Shown here piece after piece: positions 17,059 through 24,744 of a stretch of 40,770 nucleotides of DNA. Made by a program: the position numbers and the translations under genes. Under the pieces are notes generated by a model that worked only from the letters and a program-made list of their open reading frames with translations, ran no database searches and was not told where the DNA came from. The stretch lies in NCBI GenBank assembly GCA_900661335.1, contig CAACVY010000020.1, positions 1 to 40,770 of the forward strand, in the 5' to 3' direction. The DNA comes from an uncultured bacterium (lineage in GTDB: Bacteria; Verrucomicrobiota; Kiritimatiellia; PWTM01). How positions within the stretch are numbered: position 1 is the stretch's first letter; the number at the start of each line of letters is the position of its first letter.

Positions 17059-17934
17059 ATGGTAGATGCCGAACTGAGCCAACCAGTTTTTTCGGCACCG
17101 GCCGAGGTGTGCGCAGCGGTTCGTTCATCGGCTCGCATGCGCCTCTTCATGCGGCAGGTGGAGATTTTGCTCGGCTCCGTAGACGGGCTGGAGTGCCTGG
17201 ACATCGGCGGCGGAGGATGGGCGAGTCTCTTGTTGCGGCAGTGGGGGGGCCGTTGGACTAGCGCAGAATGTCCCGGATTGGGGTTGGAATGCTTGCGCTA
17301 CCTATGTGGCGGCGAGCGTGTGGTCCAATTGGAAGGGTTCCGGCTCCCCTTGAACGATCACGCGTTCGATGTGGTCTTGGTCGTGAGTGGACTCGGCCAG
17401 TGGCCCGATCCGCAGGCACTGGTGAAGGAATGTCACCGGGTTTTGAAACCGGCGGGCCGGCTGGTGGTCAACGTACCGTTTGCAGCGCACGTTCGACCTT
17501 TACATTGGCTGGGGCTGGAGGCTGCGACGGGGTTCACGGTCTCTTCCCTGTTCGAGCTATTGAAGGACGGGTTTGATTTGCAGGAGTGCCGCCGCTATTC
17601 CCGGCTGCTCATCGAATTGGCGGACGCCTGGGCGCGTGCGTGGGCGCGACGACAGCTCACGCACGCCACAGCTTCCACCGTGCCGCCGGCCGTGACATGG
17701 TGCCATGCGATGGCATCTGCCTGGCGGCGTTGGAGCGGGATATCGTGGACCGCGGCGCAGTTGGATGCCTTGTTGTTCCTCAGTCCGGGTTACCGGCTGA
17801 TCGTGCGGGCGCGCCGGCGGCTCTGGATCCCGCGAAAGGTTCCCGCCGCAGATGGACGTGCCCACATGGTGGATGCGGTGCGGATGGGTCGCGCGGGCTC
17901 CGCAGCTTTCCCGGAGACGGAGGCGTCCGCATGA
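17059..17934 (+). CDS. SAM-dependent methyltransferase (class I)
   Basis: A 291-residue protein with a class I methyltransferase fold similar to the Methyltransf_11 group. SAM-binding motif I is LECLDIGGGGW (about 44-54), and the post-motif regions DVVLVVSGLGQWPDP and ECHRVLKPAGRLVVNVPF fit motifs II and III of this family. The C-terminal half (about 150-291) is divergent, with many Trp and Arg residues, and its acceptor cannot be guessed. The ATG at 17059 has no Shine-Dalgarno, but a TATAGT sequence lies about 18 bp before it, so initiation on a short leader is conceivable. It follows the 950-residue gene after 87 bp and precedes the coiled-coil locus after 111 bp. Small-molecule, lipid or quinone methylation are all possible. 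Confidence 0.82.
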   Translation: MVDAELSQPVFSAPAEVCAAVRSSARMRLFMRQVEILLGSVDGLECLDIGGGGWASLLLRQWGGRWTSAECPGLGLECLRYLCGGERVVQLEGFRLPLNDHAFDVVLVVSGLGQWPDPQALVKECHRVLKPAGRLVVNVPFAAHVRPLHWLGLEAATGFTVSSLFELLKDGFDLQECRRYSRLLIELADAWARAWARRQLTHATASTVPPAVTWCHAMASAWRRWSGISWTAAQLDALLFLSPGYRLIVRARRRLWIPRKVPAADGRAHMVDAVRMGRAGSAAFPETEASA

Positions 17935-18045
17935 GCGCCTGGGGCCCCTGCGGTGAATTCGAGTTGCATTCGATGTCTAAATAGTGTTCACTCTAGATGC
18001 GGGTTGGCCGGCCACGGCGGGTGACCGGGGCCCGGAGGTGTGGTT

Positions 18046-18900
18046 ATGGGCAAGCTGCTGCGCATCGCGTTGATTTTGGCGCTGCCGCTGAGCATCGCGG
18101 CCGTTGTATTGGAGTTCGTGATGTTCCGGCAACGGTATGAACTGCAGCAACGCCGGTCGAAGTTGCAGCAAAGTTTGGTACGGATCTCCCAGAAGGCGAC
18201 CGCGGCGAGAGAACCGTACGTCGAGTCGTTAGGGTCGGCGCTAACACCGGACGCCATCGCGCGAACCGACCTCATGCGCCAGCCCCTGGATACGCTACGT
18301 TCAAACGTGGTGGCGCGCCTCGACCAACTCCATGAAACGCGCGATACGCTCAAAAAGACGCGCGATGAACTGACGGTGACGCAGCAGGAATTGGCCCGGA
18401 CTCGACAAGAGCTGGACAACGCCCGGCAGGAGATTGCATCGCTCAACGAGACCATCGCCCAAAAGGATGCCCAGATCGCAAGTGCGAAACAAAAGATCAG
18501 CGAACTGGAAGGGCAGATTGGGGAGCTCGGCACTCAGGTTCAGGAACAGCAAAAACAGATCGCCAAGCTTGAGGCGGACCAGAAAGGCTTGAAGGAAGAA
18601 AAGCAACGCCCGGAGGACGCGTTGGCGCCGTTCCTGCCGCCGCCCGTGCTTAGCCGTGATGTGGCTAAGAACCTACGAGGGTCGGTGGTACTGGTGGATC
18701 CGGAGTGGCGATTTGTGATTCTCGATGTCGGCAAGGTGCATGGGCTGCAAAAGAATGCAACCCTGCTGGTGCATCGTGGCGAGCAGATGATTGGTCGTCT
18801 TCGCGTCACCGACGTACGGGATAACCTGTCGGTCGCGGACGTCGAACGAGAATGGATGACGGCGGAAGTGCAGCCGGGCGACCGGGTGTTCATTCAGTGA
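18046..18900 (+). CDS. Membrane-anchored coiled-coil protein, copy A
   Basis: A 284-residue protein of unknown function. Residues 4-27 are one membrane helix near the N-terminus, then AAREPYVES (about 53-61) and a long coiled coil (about 85-195) rich in Glu, Gln, Lys and Leu heptads. After a Pro-rich hinge (FLPPP), the last 75 residues form a compact beta-rich domain with FVILDVGKVHGLQKNA, VHRGEQMIGRLRVT and PGDRV. The layout (single helix, coil, terminal beta domain) recalls MreC, but I see no direct MreC identity. The ATG at 18046 has GGAGGTG 5 bases before it; a GTG at 18040 is part of that site. Copy B follows after 53 bp and is a clear paralog. The protein probably sits in the inner membrane with the coil in the periplasm. 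Confidence 0.85.
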   Translation: MGKLLRIALILALPLSIAAVVLEFVMFRQRYELQQRRSKLQQSLVRISQKATAAREPYVESLGSALTPDAIARTDLMRQPLDTLRSNVVARLDQLHETRDTLKKTRDELTVTQQELARTRQELDNARQEIASLNETIAQKDAQIASAKQKISELEGQIGELGTQVQEQQKQIAKLEADQKGLKEEKQRPEDALAPFLPPPVLSRDVAKNLRGSVVLVDPEWRFVILDVGKVHGLQKNATLLVHRGEQMIGRLRVTDVRDNLSVADVEREWMTAEVQPGDRVFIQ

Positions 18901-18953
18901 GGCGGATGGCTTGAACGGAGCAATGGATCGGAAGGCACGAGGGTGATAGGGCC

Positions 18954-19805
18954 ATGGCGAAGTTGCTGAGGGTCATCGTGGTGCTGACCGTTCTCATGGC
19001 GGGGACGGCGGTGTGGTTGGAGTTTCAGCTGTTCCGAGCGCGTGTGGAGAACAAGGCCAGTGTTCAAACGTTGGAGGCTAATGTTCTTCAGTTGGCGGAC
19101 CAGCTGGCTGCGGCTAGAGAGCCGTACATCGAGGCCATTGACCAGAAGATCAGCCGAAATAGCCTCATGCGTTCCGAGTCGATGGACCGCCAGCTTCGGG
19201 TCGTCGAGGCGTTGATGGACAACCGGTATGAGCAATTGTTCACGTCCCGGGATGAACTCAAAAAGACCACCGATGAGTTGAACCAGACCAAGGACGAGTT
19301 GGCCAAGACCAAGCGGGATCTGGAAGCGGCGAAGAACGAAATCGCGATGCTGAAGGAGCGGATCGTCCAGAAAGATGCGGAAATTGCGAAACTAAACGAG
19401 GAAATCGCGCGACAGGAACAGAGGGTGGCCGAGCTGAAACAAACAATCGAGGCAAATAAGCAGCGGATCGCCGAAATCGAAAACAAGAATGCGGACCTCA
19501 AAGACGAGGTTCAGCGCTTGGAGGTCGAGCTGGCCCGCTATCTCAATGATCCGAACATCGTCAAGCAGATGCCGAAAGGACTGGCGGGACGAATCGTCGT
19601 TGTCAATGACGAGTGGAACTTCGTAGTTCTCGACATTGGGAAGCGCGAAGGACTGGTTAAGGACGCCTATATGATGGTCCATCGCGGCGACCAGTTCATC
19701 GGAAAGGTCCGGATCACTCAGACTGCGGAGCATATGGCGGTGGCGGACATCGAGCGGCAGTGGATGGTGGCTCCCATCCAGGAGGGCGACCGTGTCCTTT
19801 ACTAA
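18954..19805 (+). CDS. Membrane-anchored coiled-coil protein, copy B (paralog)
   Basis: A 283-residue paralog of the preceding gene with the same order: membrane helix at about 4-24, AAREPYIEA after it, coiled coil at about 95-200 with repeats such as TTDELNQTKDELAKTKRDLE, and a beta-rich C-terminal domain. Conserved residues between the copies include EW-FV-LD-GK--GL-K-A, VHRG-Q-IG--R-T, VAD-ER-WM and GDRV, so the end domain is the more constrained part. The ATG at 18954 has purine-rich GAGGGTGATAGGG upstream. Its stop overlaps the start of a 43-residue membrane peptide. Tandem duplication with divergence of the coil suggests the two may pair as a heteromer; this is inference. No biochemical function is known to me. 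Confidence 0.87.
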   Translation: MAKLLRVIVVLTVLMAGTAVWLEFQLFRARVENKASVQTLEANVLQLADQLAAAREPYIEAIDQKISRNSLMRSESMDRQLRVVEALMDNRYEQLFTSRDELKKTTDELNQTKDELAKTKRDLEAAKNEIAMLKERIVQKDAEIAKLNEEIARQEQRVAELKQTIEANKQRIAEIENKNADLKDEVQRLEVELARYLNDPNIVKQMPKGLAGRIVVVNDEWNFVVLDIGKREGLVKDAYMMVHRGDQFIGKVRITQTAEHMAVADIERQWMVAPIQEGDRVLY

Positions 19806-19923
19806 GATTGCGGCAGTGCTAGCCACATTGGTGGTGCTTTGTTTGGGCACCGTGGTGACGTTCCAGGTGTTGGAGCTGCAGAGTTACAAGGCGCCCCCCT
19901 CGGTGTGGCCAGCGCTAGATTGA
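19792..19923 (+). CDS. 43-residue single-pass membrane peptide
   Basis: Starting at a GTG at 19792, a 43-residue frame runs to the TGA at 19921-19923. Residues 5-25 (KIAAVLATLVVLCLGTVVTFQ) are one strongly hydrophobic helix, followed by a short tail containing ELQSYKAPPSVW. A GGAGGG site stands 6 bases before the GTG. The start lies inside the last codons of copy B, giving a 14-bp overlap that suggests translational coupling. It is the same kind of anchor as in the paralogs, without the coil. It was found by reading the junction and is short, so it needs proteomic support. No family recognised. Confidence 0.6.
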   Translation: MSFTKIAAVLATLVVLCLGTVVTFQVLELQSYKAPPSVWPALD

Positions 19924-19948
19924 GCGAATCCTGTCCGTGTGGCCTTCC

Positions 19949-20122
19949 ATGCCAAGGTGGTCGTTCGCGCTTGCGATATTTTTAGGGGTGGTGGCCCTGG
20001 GCGCATGGACGTCGGGGTGCGCAACGACCGGCGGTACGGACGAATCTGAGCTTCCCTGGAACCGACAAGAACCCTGGGAAGGTCAGCTCCTGTTGCCAGG
20101 GTCCATGCTTCCTGAGCGCTGA
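19949..20122 (+). CDS. Small lipoprotein, probably Verrucomicrobiota-type
   Basis: A 57-residue protein from the ATG at 19949 (a GTG at 19937 would add four residues). Residues 1-24 form a signal peptide ending in a lipobox with Cys24 (WTSGC), so it should be lipidated and membrane attached. The mature part is about 34 residues, ending SELPWNRQEPWEGQ...LPGSM. In my reading this resembles a small family of lipoproteins common in Verrucomicrobiota genomes, with no known role. It begins 25 bp after the 43-residue peptide, on the same strand as the coiled-coil pair, and may belong to the same unit. The ribosome site is weak. Confidence 0.65.
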   Translation: MPRWSFALAIFLGVVALGAWTSGCATTGGTDESELPWNRQEPWEGQLLLPGSMLPER

Positions 20123-21241
20123 TTGGCGTATCGTTGCCCCGTAGAATTTCTGTCAGCTAGCTGGCTTTTAGGAATTTGCGTTCAAGGTCGATTCCGTTAT
20201 GACCCGACCTAGCCGCTCCAGGGGTTGAGCCATCTGCCCTTGGTAGTCGTTGGGCGCCAGTCGCTACGGAACCTTTTGGAACTTTAGACCGCGTCGGGGC
20301 AAGCTTGGACTTCGTGGCTTACGGAGGGTCAGGAGCACCGGAACACCCTTGCACTTTCTTGGGCGCTAGCCGTCGTCTCAATGCCCTGATTCACCCCGGA
20401 CGTCGTGCGTCAGGTGGCGTGAGCCGGATGCGGACCTAGGCGTAGGAAGTTTGGCAGTGTATTTCTCCCATTTCCATCGGAAACTTGAATTCGCGTGCAA
20501 CATTCCTTCCTCTAGCTCATTCTACGTTTGAGGGCTGGATCAGTCTGAGTCGACCAGGCTAGCTGTGCACGAAGCCTTGAAAGAGTCCTTAGCATGGATT
20601 GAAGCAGAGCGGTCGCTGGCGATTCGATTTGATTCATGTGTTTTGGTCCTGGACGGATGGCCAGCTTGGGAGTCTCGCAGGAGCTTTTAAAGGTTTGGCC
20701 CCGGCGTTGGGCGCGGTGAATTAGGCCATTTCAAGGCGAGGCGGTGGCCGTGGTTGTATTGGGCTTATGCGTTGGCGCGAGGCATCCATCTCTCCGAGGA
20801 GATGAACCCCTGCGTCCTGCTGGTAGGGTTGCTGGGCGACGTTCTCTGGCGAATGGTGCTGCTCAAGCTACCTGGGCGCGATGTGGTAGTGGCTTATTTA
20901 CCCAACAACGATGCCATTGAGGTGACCACCTTGTCGTTTTCTGGCCCCGTGCTCGCGAGGTGGTTGGGCCCGGTCCGAAGTCGCTACATGGATTAACCTC
21001 GGACATTCAAGAACGCGGCGTCTTTTGTTTTGTACCACCGAGTCAGGGCAATGGGTCCTCTTGTTACAGCTGCCGGCGCCTTACGCCGATGCTCCGGCGC
21101 GGACTCCGCGAAGCGGCACACTGCAATAAAAGCCTATCCATCGACGTTGGGTAGGTCAGAGGTGCCGACACGCGGCGCTGCGTATCGATCTCGACGCCAG
21201 TACGACAATTTGCTGAGTACATAACAACGGAAAGGGCGATT
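20123..21241. other. Gene-poor, AT-richer gap of 1.1 kb
   Basis: I find no gene here that I can support. Part of the stretch is clearly poorer in GC than the flanks; 20461-20520 is about 43 percent by hand count. Frames are short and interrupted. A TTG-initiated 80-residue frame at 20754-20996 and a 50-odd codon open frame ending near 20690 lack ribosome sites and recognisable families; they may be decayed coding sequence. A perfect 10-bp palindrome CAGCTAGCTG lies at 20153-20162 just downstream of the lipoprotein. The promoter of the EF-hand operon must lie near the right end, but no convincing -35/-10 pair is seen. Confidence 0.55.
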
Positions 21242-22477
21242 GTGGGTAGCAAGACGAGGGGCAGAGAGATTAAACTCCTCACTGCATGGTTGGGGTTCTC
21301 CGTATTGATGGCAGGGATCGGTGGCGAGGCAGTTGCGTGGCCGCAAGTTCGGACGGGGTGCGTGGCGGCACGATGGCTACAGCTCGATCGCAATGGTGAC
21401 GGCAAACTTTCTCGCGAAGAGCTGGCTCAGATACCCGCTCTGGAGCAGGTCCTACCAGCGGCGGACAGGGTTAAGGACGGCTTCTTGACCCTGGAGGAGT
21501 TCCAAGCCTACCGGAATCAATGGGGAGCCAAACGGCCGCCTTCGCCTCCGCCCCCGGACGCCCCTTATGTGCAAACAGAGCATCGGCTGGTAGTGGATGG
21601 GCGGGAGCGGACCTATATCGTGCAAGCGCCGAAGCAACCCCGGGGACCGTTGCCGGTCGTCTTCTTCTTTCACGGCGGTGGTGGGCGAGGCGCCAACATG
21701 GCCAATGTGGGATTTCGGGAGATGGTGGCCAAGGAGCAATTCCTGGCCATCTATCCCGACGGCTGGCGAGGCAATTGGAACGACGGCCGGAATGCCCCCC
21801 GGATTCGCTCCCAGCAAGAAGGCGTAGACGACGTGAAGTTCATCCGCGCGATTGTGAACGACCTGTCAAAGCGGTACCAAATTGACCGCTCGCGGGTTTT
21901 TGCCACAGGTGTTTCTAACGGTGGCATTTTCTGTCACTATCTGGCGGCCAACGCGGCGGATTTGTTTGCCGGGATCGCCCCTGTGATCGGCGGCCTAGCC
22001 GAGCCGGTGGCTCCTACCTTTAAACCAAGCCATCCCATCTCGCTGCTGGTTATTCAGGGCGAGGCGGATCCCCTGGTGCCAATTAACGGCGGGCCGATTG
22101 CCGGTTCGGATCGTGGCGGGCGGGTGATCGCCACCGAAGAGATGCTCAAGAAATACCTTGTCCATAACGGCATCACCGGTCCGCCGCAGGTGAAGCAATT
22201 GCTTGATCGGGATCCGAATGACGGTACGACCACCGAGGTTCGGCGCTGGCCGCCCGGGCGTGACGGCGTGCGCGTGGAGTATTACCTGGTCAAAGGCGGC
22301 GGGCATACGATGCCGGGCAGGAGCCGCGGGGGGGCGTTACGTGAAGCATTTGCCGGCAAAACCAGCCAAGAGTTCGACGGACTAGAAGTTATCTGGAACT
22401 TCTTCAAATCTTGTCCGCCCCGGTGGCAGGCACCTTCCACGCCAACCCAACTGCCTTCAAAGACGGTGAAACCATGA
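21242..22477 (+). CDS. Secreted EF-hand esterase of the PHB depolymerase/feruloyl esterase (LpqC) type
   Basis: A 411-residue secreted hydrolase starting at GTG 21242, with AAAGGG 3-8 bases upstream. Residues 10-32 form a signal peptide. EF-hand loop 1 at 49-60 (DRNGDGKLSREE) is intact; loop 2 at 75-86 (DRVKDGFLTLEE) has lost an Asp/Asn ligand at position 3. After a Pro-rich linker (98-107) comes the esterase domain with FFHGGGGRGANM (142-153), nucleophile Ser225 in GVSNGG, probable Asp276 (GEADPLVP) and His355 (GGGHTMPG). This family hydrolyses feruloyl or acetyl esters on xylans, or polyhydroxyalkanoates. Its stop overlaps the next start by 4 bp (ATGA at 22474-22477). It is the first gene of the EF-hand operon. 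Confidence 0.9.
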   Translation: MGSKTRGREIKLLTAWLGFSVLMAGIGGEAVAWPQVRTGCVAARWLQLDRNGDGKLSREELAQIPALEQVLPAADRVKDGFLTLEEFQAYRNQWGAKRPPSPPPPDAPYVQTEHRLVVDGRERTYIVQAPKQPRGPLPVVFFFHGGGGRGANMANVGFREMVAKEQFLAIYPDGWRGNWNDGRNAPRIRSQQEGVDDVKFIRAIVNDLSKRYQIDRSRVFATGVSNGGIFCHYLAANAADLFAGIAPVIGGLAEPVAPTFKPSHPISLLVIQGEADPLVPINGGPIAGSDRGGRVIATEEMLKKYLVHNGITGPPQVKQLLDRDPNDGTTTEVRRWPPGRDGVRVEYYLVKGGGHTMPGRSRGGALREAFAGKTSQEFDGLEVIWNFFKSCPPRWQAPSTPTQLPSKTVKP

Positions 22478-24744
22478 GAACGACGATCGTGATTCTTGGC
22501 TTGTGGCTCGGCGTCCGGGGCGCGCCAATCCGGGGGGAGGAGCCGTCCCGTCCTACCGGCATCGGCCTGGCCGAGCGGTTCAAGCAACTAGACCGCAACG
22601 GCGACGGGAAGATCAGCCGAGAAGAGTTCCCCCGGCCTTTGTTCGACCGACTGGATGCCGATCAGGATGGTTGTCTCACGCTGGAAGAGGTTCGGGCCAT
22701 CTTGTCACGCCGCCAAGGCCCAGACGCCCCTTCGTCCAAGCCAAATGCCACTTCAGGCGACACACAGCCCCAGTCACTTCTGGAGCGGATCAGGTCGCAA
22801 TACGGCAACCTGAAGCCGCAGCCGCACAAGGAGGAAATTGCCGAGCAGCAGCCCGGCCAGCCGCCGCTGAAGAAGATGCCCGAGGGCGACCCAGCACGGG
22901 ATGCAGCAGGACGTGGACAAATATTTGAAAGCATCTGCGTGCCCGGATTGACCGACATTCAAGAGGGTATGAACGGCCTGGCCATCGTAGATCTAAACAA
23001 GGACGGCTGGCTGGATATTGTGGCGACGTATTCTCCCCCGCGCGGCATGGGCGGAGGCTGGGGCGCCGGCGAAAAGCTACGGGTGTTCATCAACGAAGGG
23101 GGCTTCCGATTCAGAGAACATAAAATCACCATCCTGGATTCCAAAGTATCGCCGGACGCATTTGGCCGGGGCCAGGTGCCGAACCTGGCCGACTTTAACG
23201 GCGACGGCTTCCTCGACCTTTTCGTGACCCGGCACGCCCAGATGTCCGGCGGTCAGGCGAATCCCAACGACCAGAAACTCGGCAACGGCCTCTACCTGAG
23301 CGATGGGGCATGGGACAGGTTCCGTGATGTGTCGGCCAAGATGGGCATCCAGAACGAAAAGGCCTACAATCGGCAGCCCTCGTTTGGGGATGTGAACAAA
23401 GACGGCTGGCTCGACATCGCCATCGGCTGCGACAACATCGGCAACGCCATGGGCGGGTTCCCGCACAGTCGGCTGTACATTTTCAAGCCAAATGGTCCCA
23501 ACTTCCTGGACGGCCATTTTGAAGACATCGGCGGCACGCCGCTTGTGCCCGACTTCGGCGGCTTCTACCACGATTCAGCCAAAGACAAAGCCGGTCCCGA
23601 CATTAACCTGCGCGACCTCGACGGGGACGGTGATCTCGATTTGATTCAATCCTATCACGTGGACATTCGTGATCCAGCGCTCCCGTTTTCGCCCGTCGAG
23701 TATCGTCAAGGTGTGTTCTGCTGGAAAAACCTTCTTGCGGAGACCGGCAAATTGCGATTCGAGAAGGCTACCGGCAACGGCCTTGCCTGCGAAGCGCACC
23801 TGAAACTCGACCGGGCTACCAAGACCACCACCCCCGTGGGCAAAGCACCGGGCCTGCCGTACATCTCGCTGGCTGACGTGAACAACGATGCTCTGATGGA
23901 CGTGCTGGCCGTGGGTCCGGCCGACCCGAGTTGGGCGCCCCGGACGGAATACGTGAGCGGCCGATTCTGGCGGAATAAGGGCAACTTCCAGTTTGAAGAG
24001 GCGACCGATGCCGCTGGGCTTTCTACGTTGAACTGGGTCTATCGGGATTGGTGCAAGTTCTTCGACGCCCCTATGCCGCGCAAACGTCCCGGCGCACTAA
24101 GGGACCCGGCCGATCGCCGCCCGTATTTTGCCGATGCCATCTTCGGCGACTTCGATAACGATGGTTGGCTGGACCTGGTGGTGCTCGACCGGAGTGAGTC
24201 AATGAATCCCGAAGCCCGGGCCATCCTGTTTATGAATCGCGGCCACGGCGTCTTCGAGCCGAAACCCACCACCTTCAGCGGACTGGACTCCCGCGGTATT
24301 TGCGGCGAAGCGGCCGACCTGAACAACGACGGCCTGCTGGACCTGGTCTTTGCCGCCGATCCAGATAACTCCGGCCTGGCTCTGAGCATGGCCGCCTACG
24401 AGAGCAAGGTTTATTGGAACACGGGCGAACACGGCGGCAAAAGCAATCACTGGCTGCGCCTGCGGTTCAGCGGTGTCAAAGACGCCGAGCTAATCGGCGC
24501 CCGGGTGGAACTGGCCGCCGACGGCAAGAAACAATATCGCTGGATTCACGCCAACCACAGTTACAAAAGCGGCGGGGCACTGGAAGCCCATTTCGGCCTC
24601 GGACAAGCCACCACCGCCGAGGTGAAGGTAACCTTGCTTGGGGGCAAAACCGTGTCCTTTGCCGGCCTGAAAGCCGACCAGTTCCTTGATTTAAACCTGC
24701 AGACCAGCCACGCAAGCCCTGTGAGAATGGAGAATAAACCATGA
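22474..24744 (+). CDS. Secreted EF-hand / FG-GAP (VCBS) repeat / ASPIC-UnbV protein
   Basis: A 756-residue secreted protein. Residues 1-21 form a signal peptide. Two EF-hand loops at 40-51 (DRNGDGKISREE) and 61-72 (DADQDGCLTLEE) follow, then a linker. From about 155 to 640, repeated Asp-rich segments (DLNKDGWLDIV, DFNGDGFLDLF, DVNKDGWLDIA, DLDGDGDLDLI, DFDNDGWLDLV, DLNNDGLLDLV) mark FG-GAP/VCBS blades, likely a calcium-binding beta-propeller. The C-terminal 80 residues (NHWLRLRFSG...IGARVEL...) match ASPIC/UnbV domains, which accompany such propellers. This layout is typical for adhesive or carbohydrate-associated surface proteins; no enzyme activity is visible. It overlaps both neighbours by 4 bp (22474-22477 and 24741-24744), so translation is likely coupled. 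Ribosome site is weak. Confidence 0.92.
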   Translation: MRTTIVILGLWLGVRGAPIRGEEPSRPTGIGLAERFKQLDRNGDGKISREEFPRPLFDRLDADQDGCLTLEEVRAILSRRQGPDAPSSKPNATSGDTQPQSLLERIRSQYGNLKPQPHKEEIAEQQPGQPPLKKMPEGDPARDAAGRGQIFESICVPGLTDIQEGMNGLAIVDLNKDGWLDIVATYSPPRGMGGGWGAGEKLRVFINEGGFRFREHKITILDSKVSPDAFGRGQVPNLADFNGDGFLDLFVTRHAQMSGGQANPNDQKLGNGLYLSDGAWDRFRDVSAKMGIQNEKAYNRQPSFGDVNKDGWLDIAIGCDNIGNAMGGFPHSRLYIFKPNGPNFLDGHFEDIGGTPLVPDFGGFYHDSAKDKAGPDINLRDLDGDGDLDLIQSYHVDIRDPALPFSPVEYRQGVFCWKNLLAETGKLRFEKATGNGLACEAHLKLDRATKTTTPVGKAPGLPYISLADVNNDALMDVLAVGPADPSWAPRTEYVSGRFWRNKGNFQFEEATDAAGLSTLNWVYRDWCKFFDAPMPRKRPGALRDPADRRPYFADAIFGDFDNDGWLDLVVLDRSESMNPEARAILFMNRGHGVFEPKPTTFSGLDSRGICGEAADLNNDGLLDLVFAADPDNSGLALSMAAYESKVYWNTGEHGGKSNHWLRLRFSGVKDAELIGARVELAADGKKQYRWIHANHSYKSGGALEAHFGLGQATTAEVKVTLLGGKTVSFAGLKADQFLDLNLQTSHASPVRMENKP

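Noticed and set aside
20153-20162. CAGCTAGCTG palindrome as a terminator of the coiled-coil locus
   Set aside because: It has no loop, so the stem would be only about 3 bp, and only a short T-run follows.
20754-20996. 80-residue frame in the gene-poor gap
   Set aside because: It needs a TTG start, has no ribosome site and no family resemblance; kept only as a note in the gap entry.
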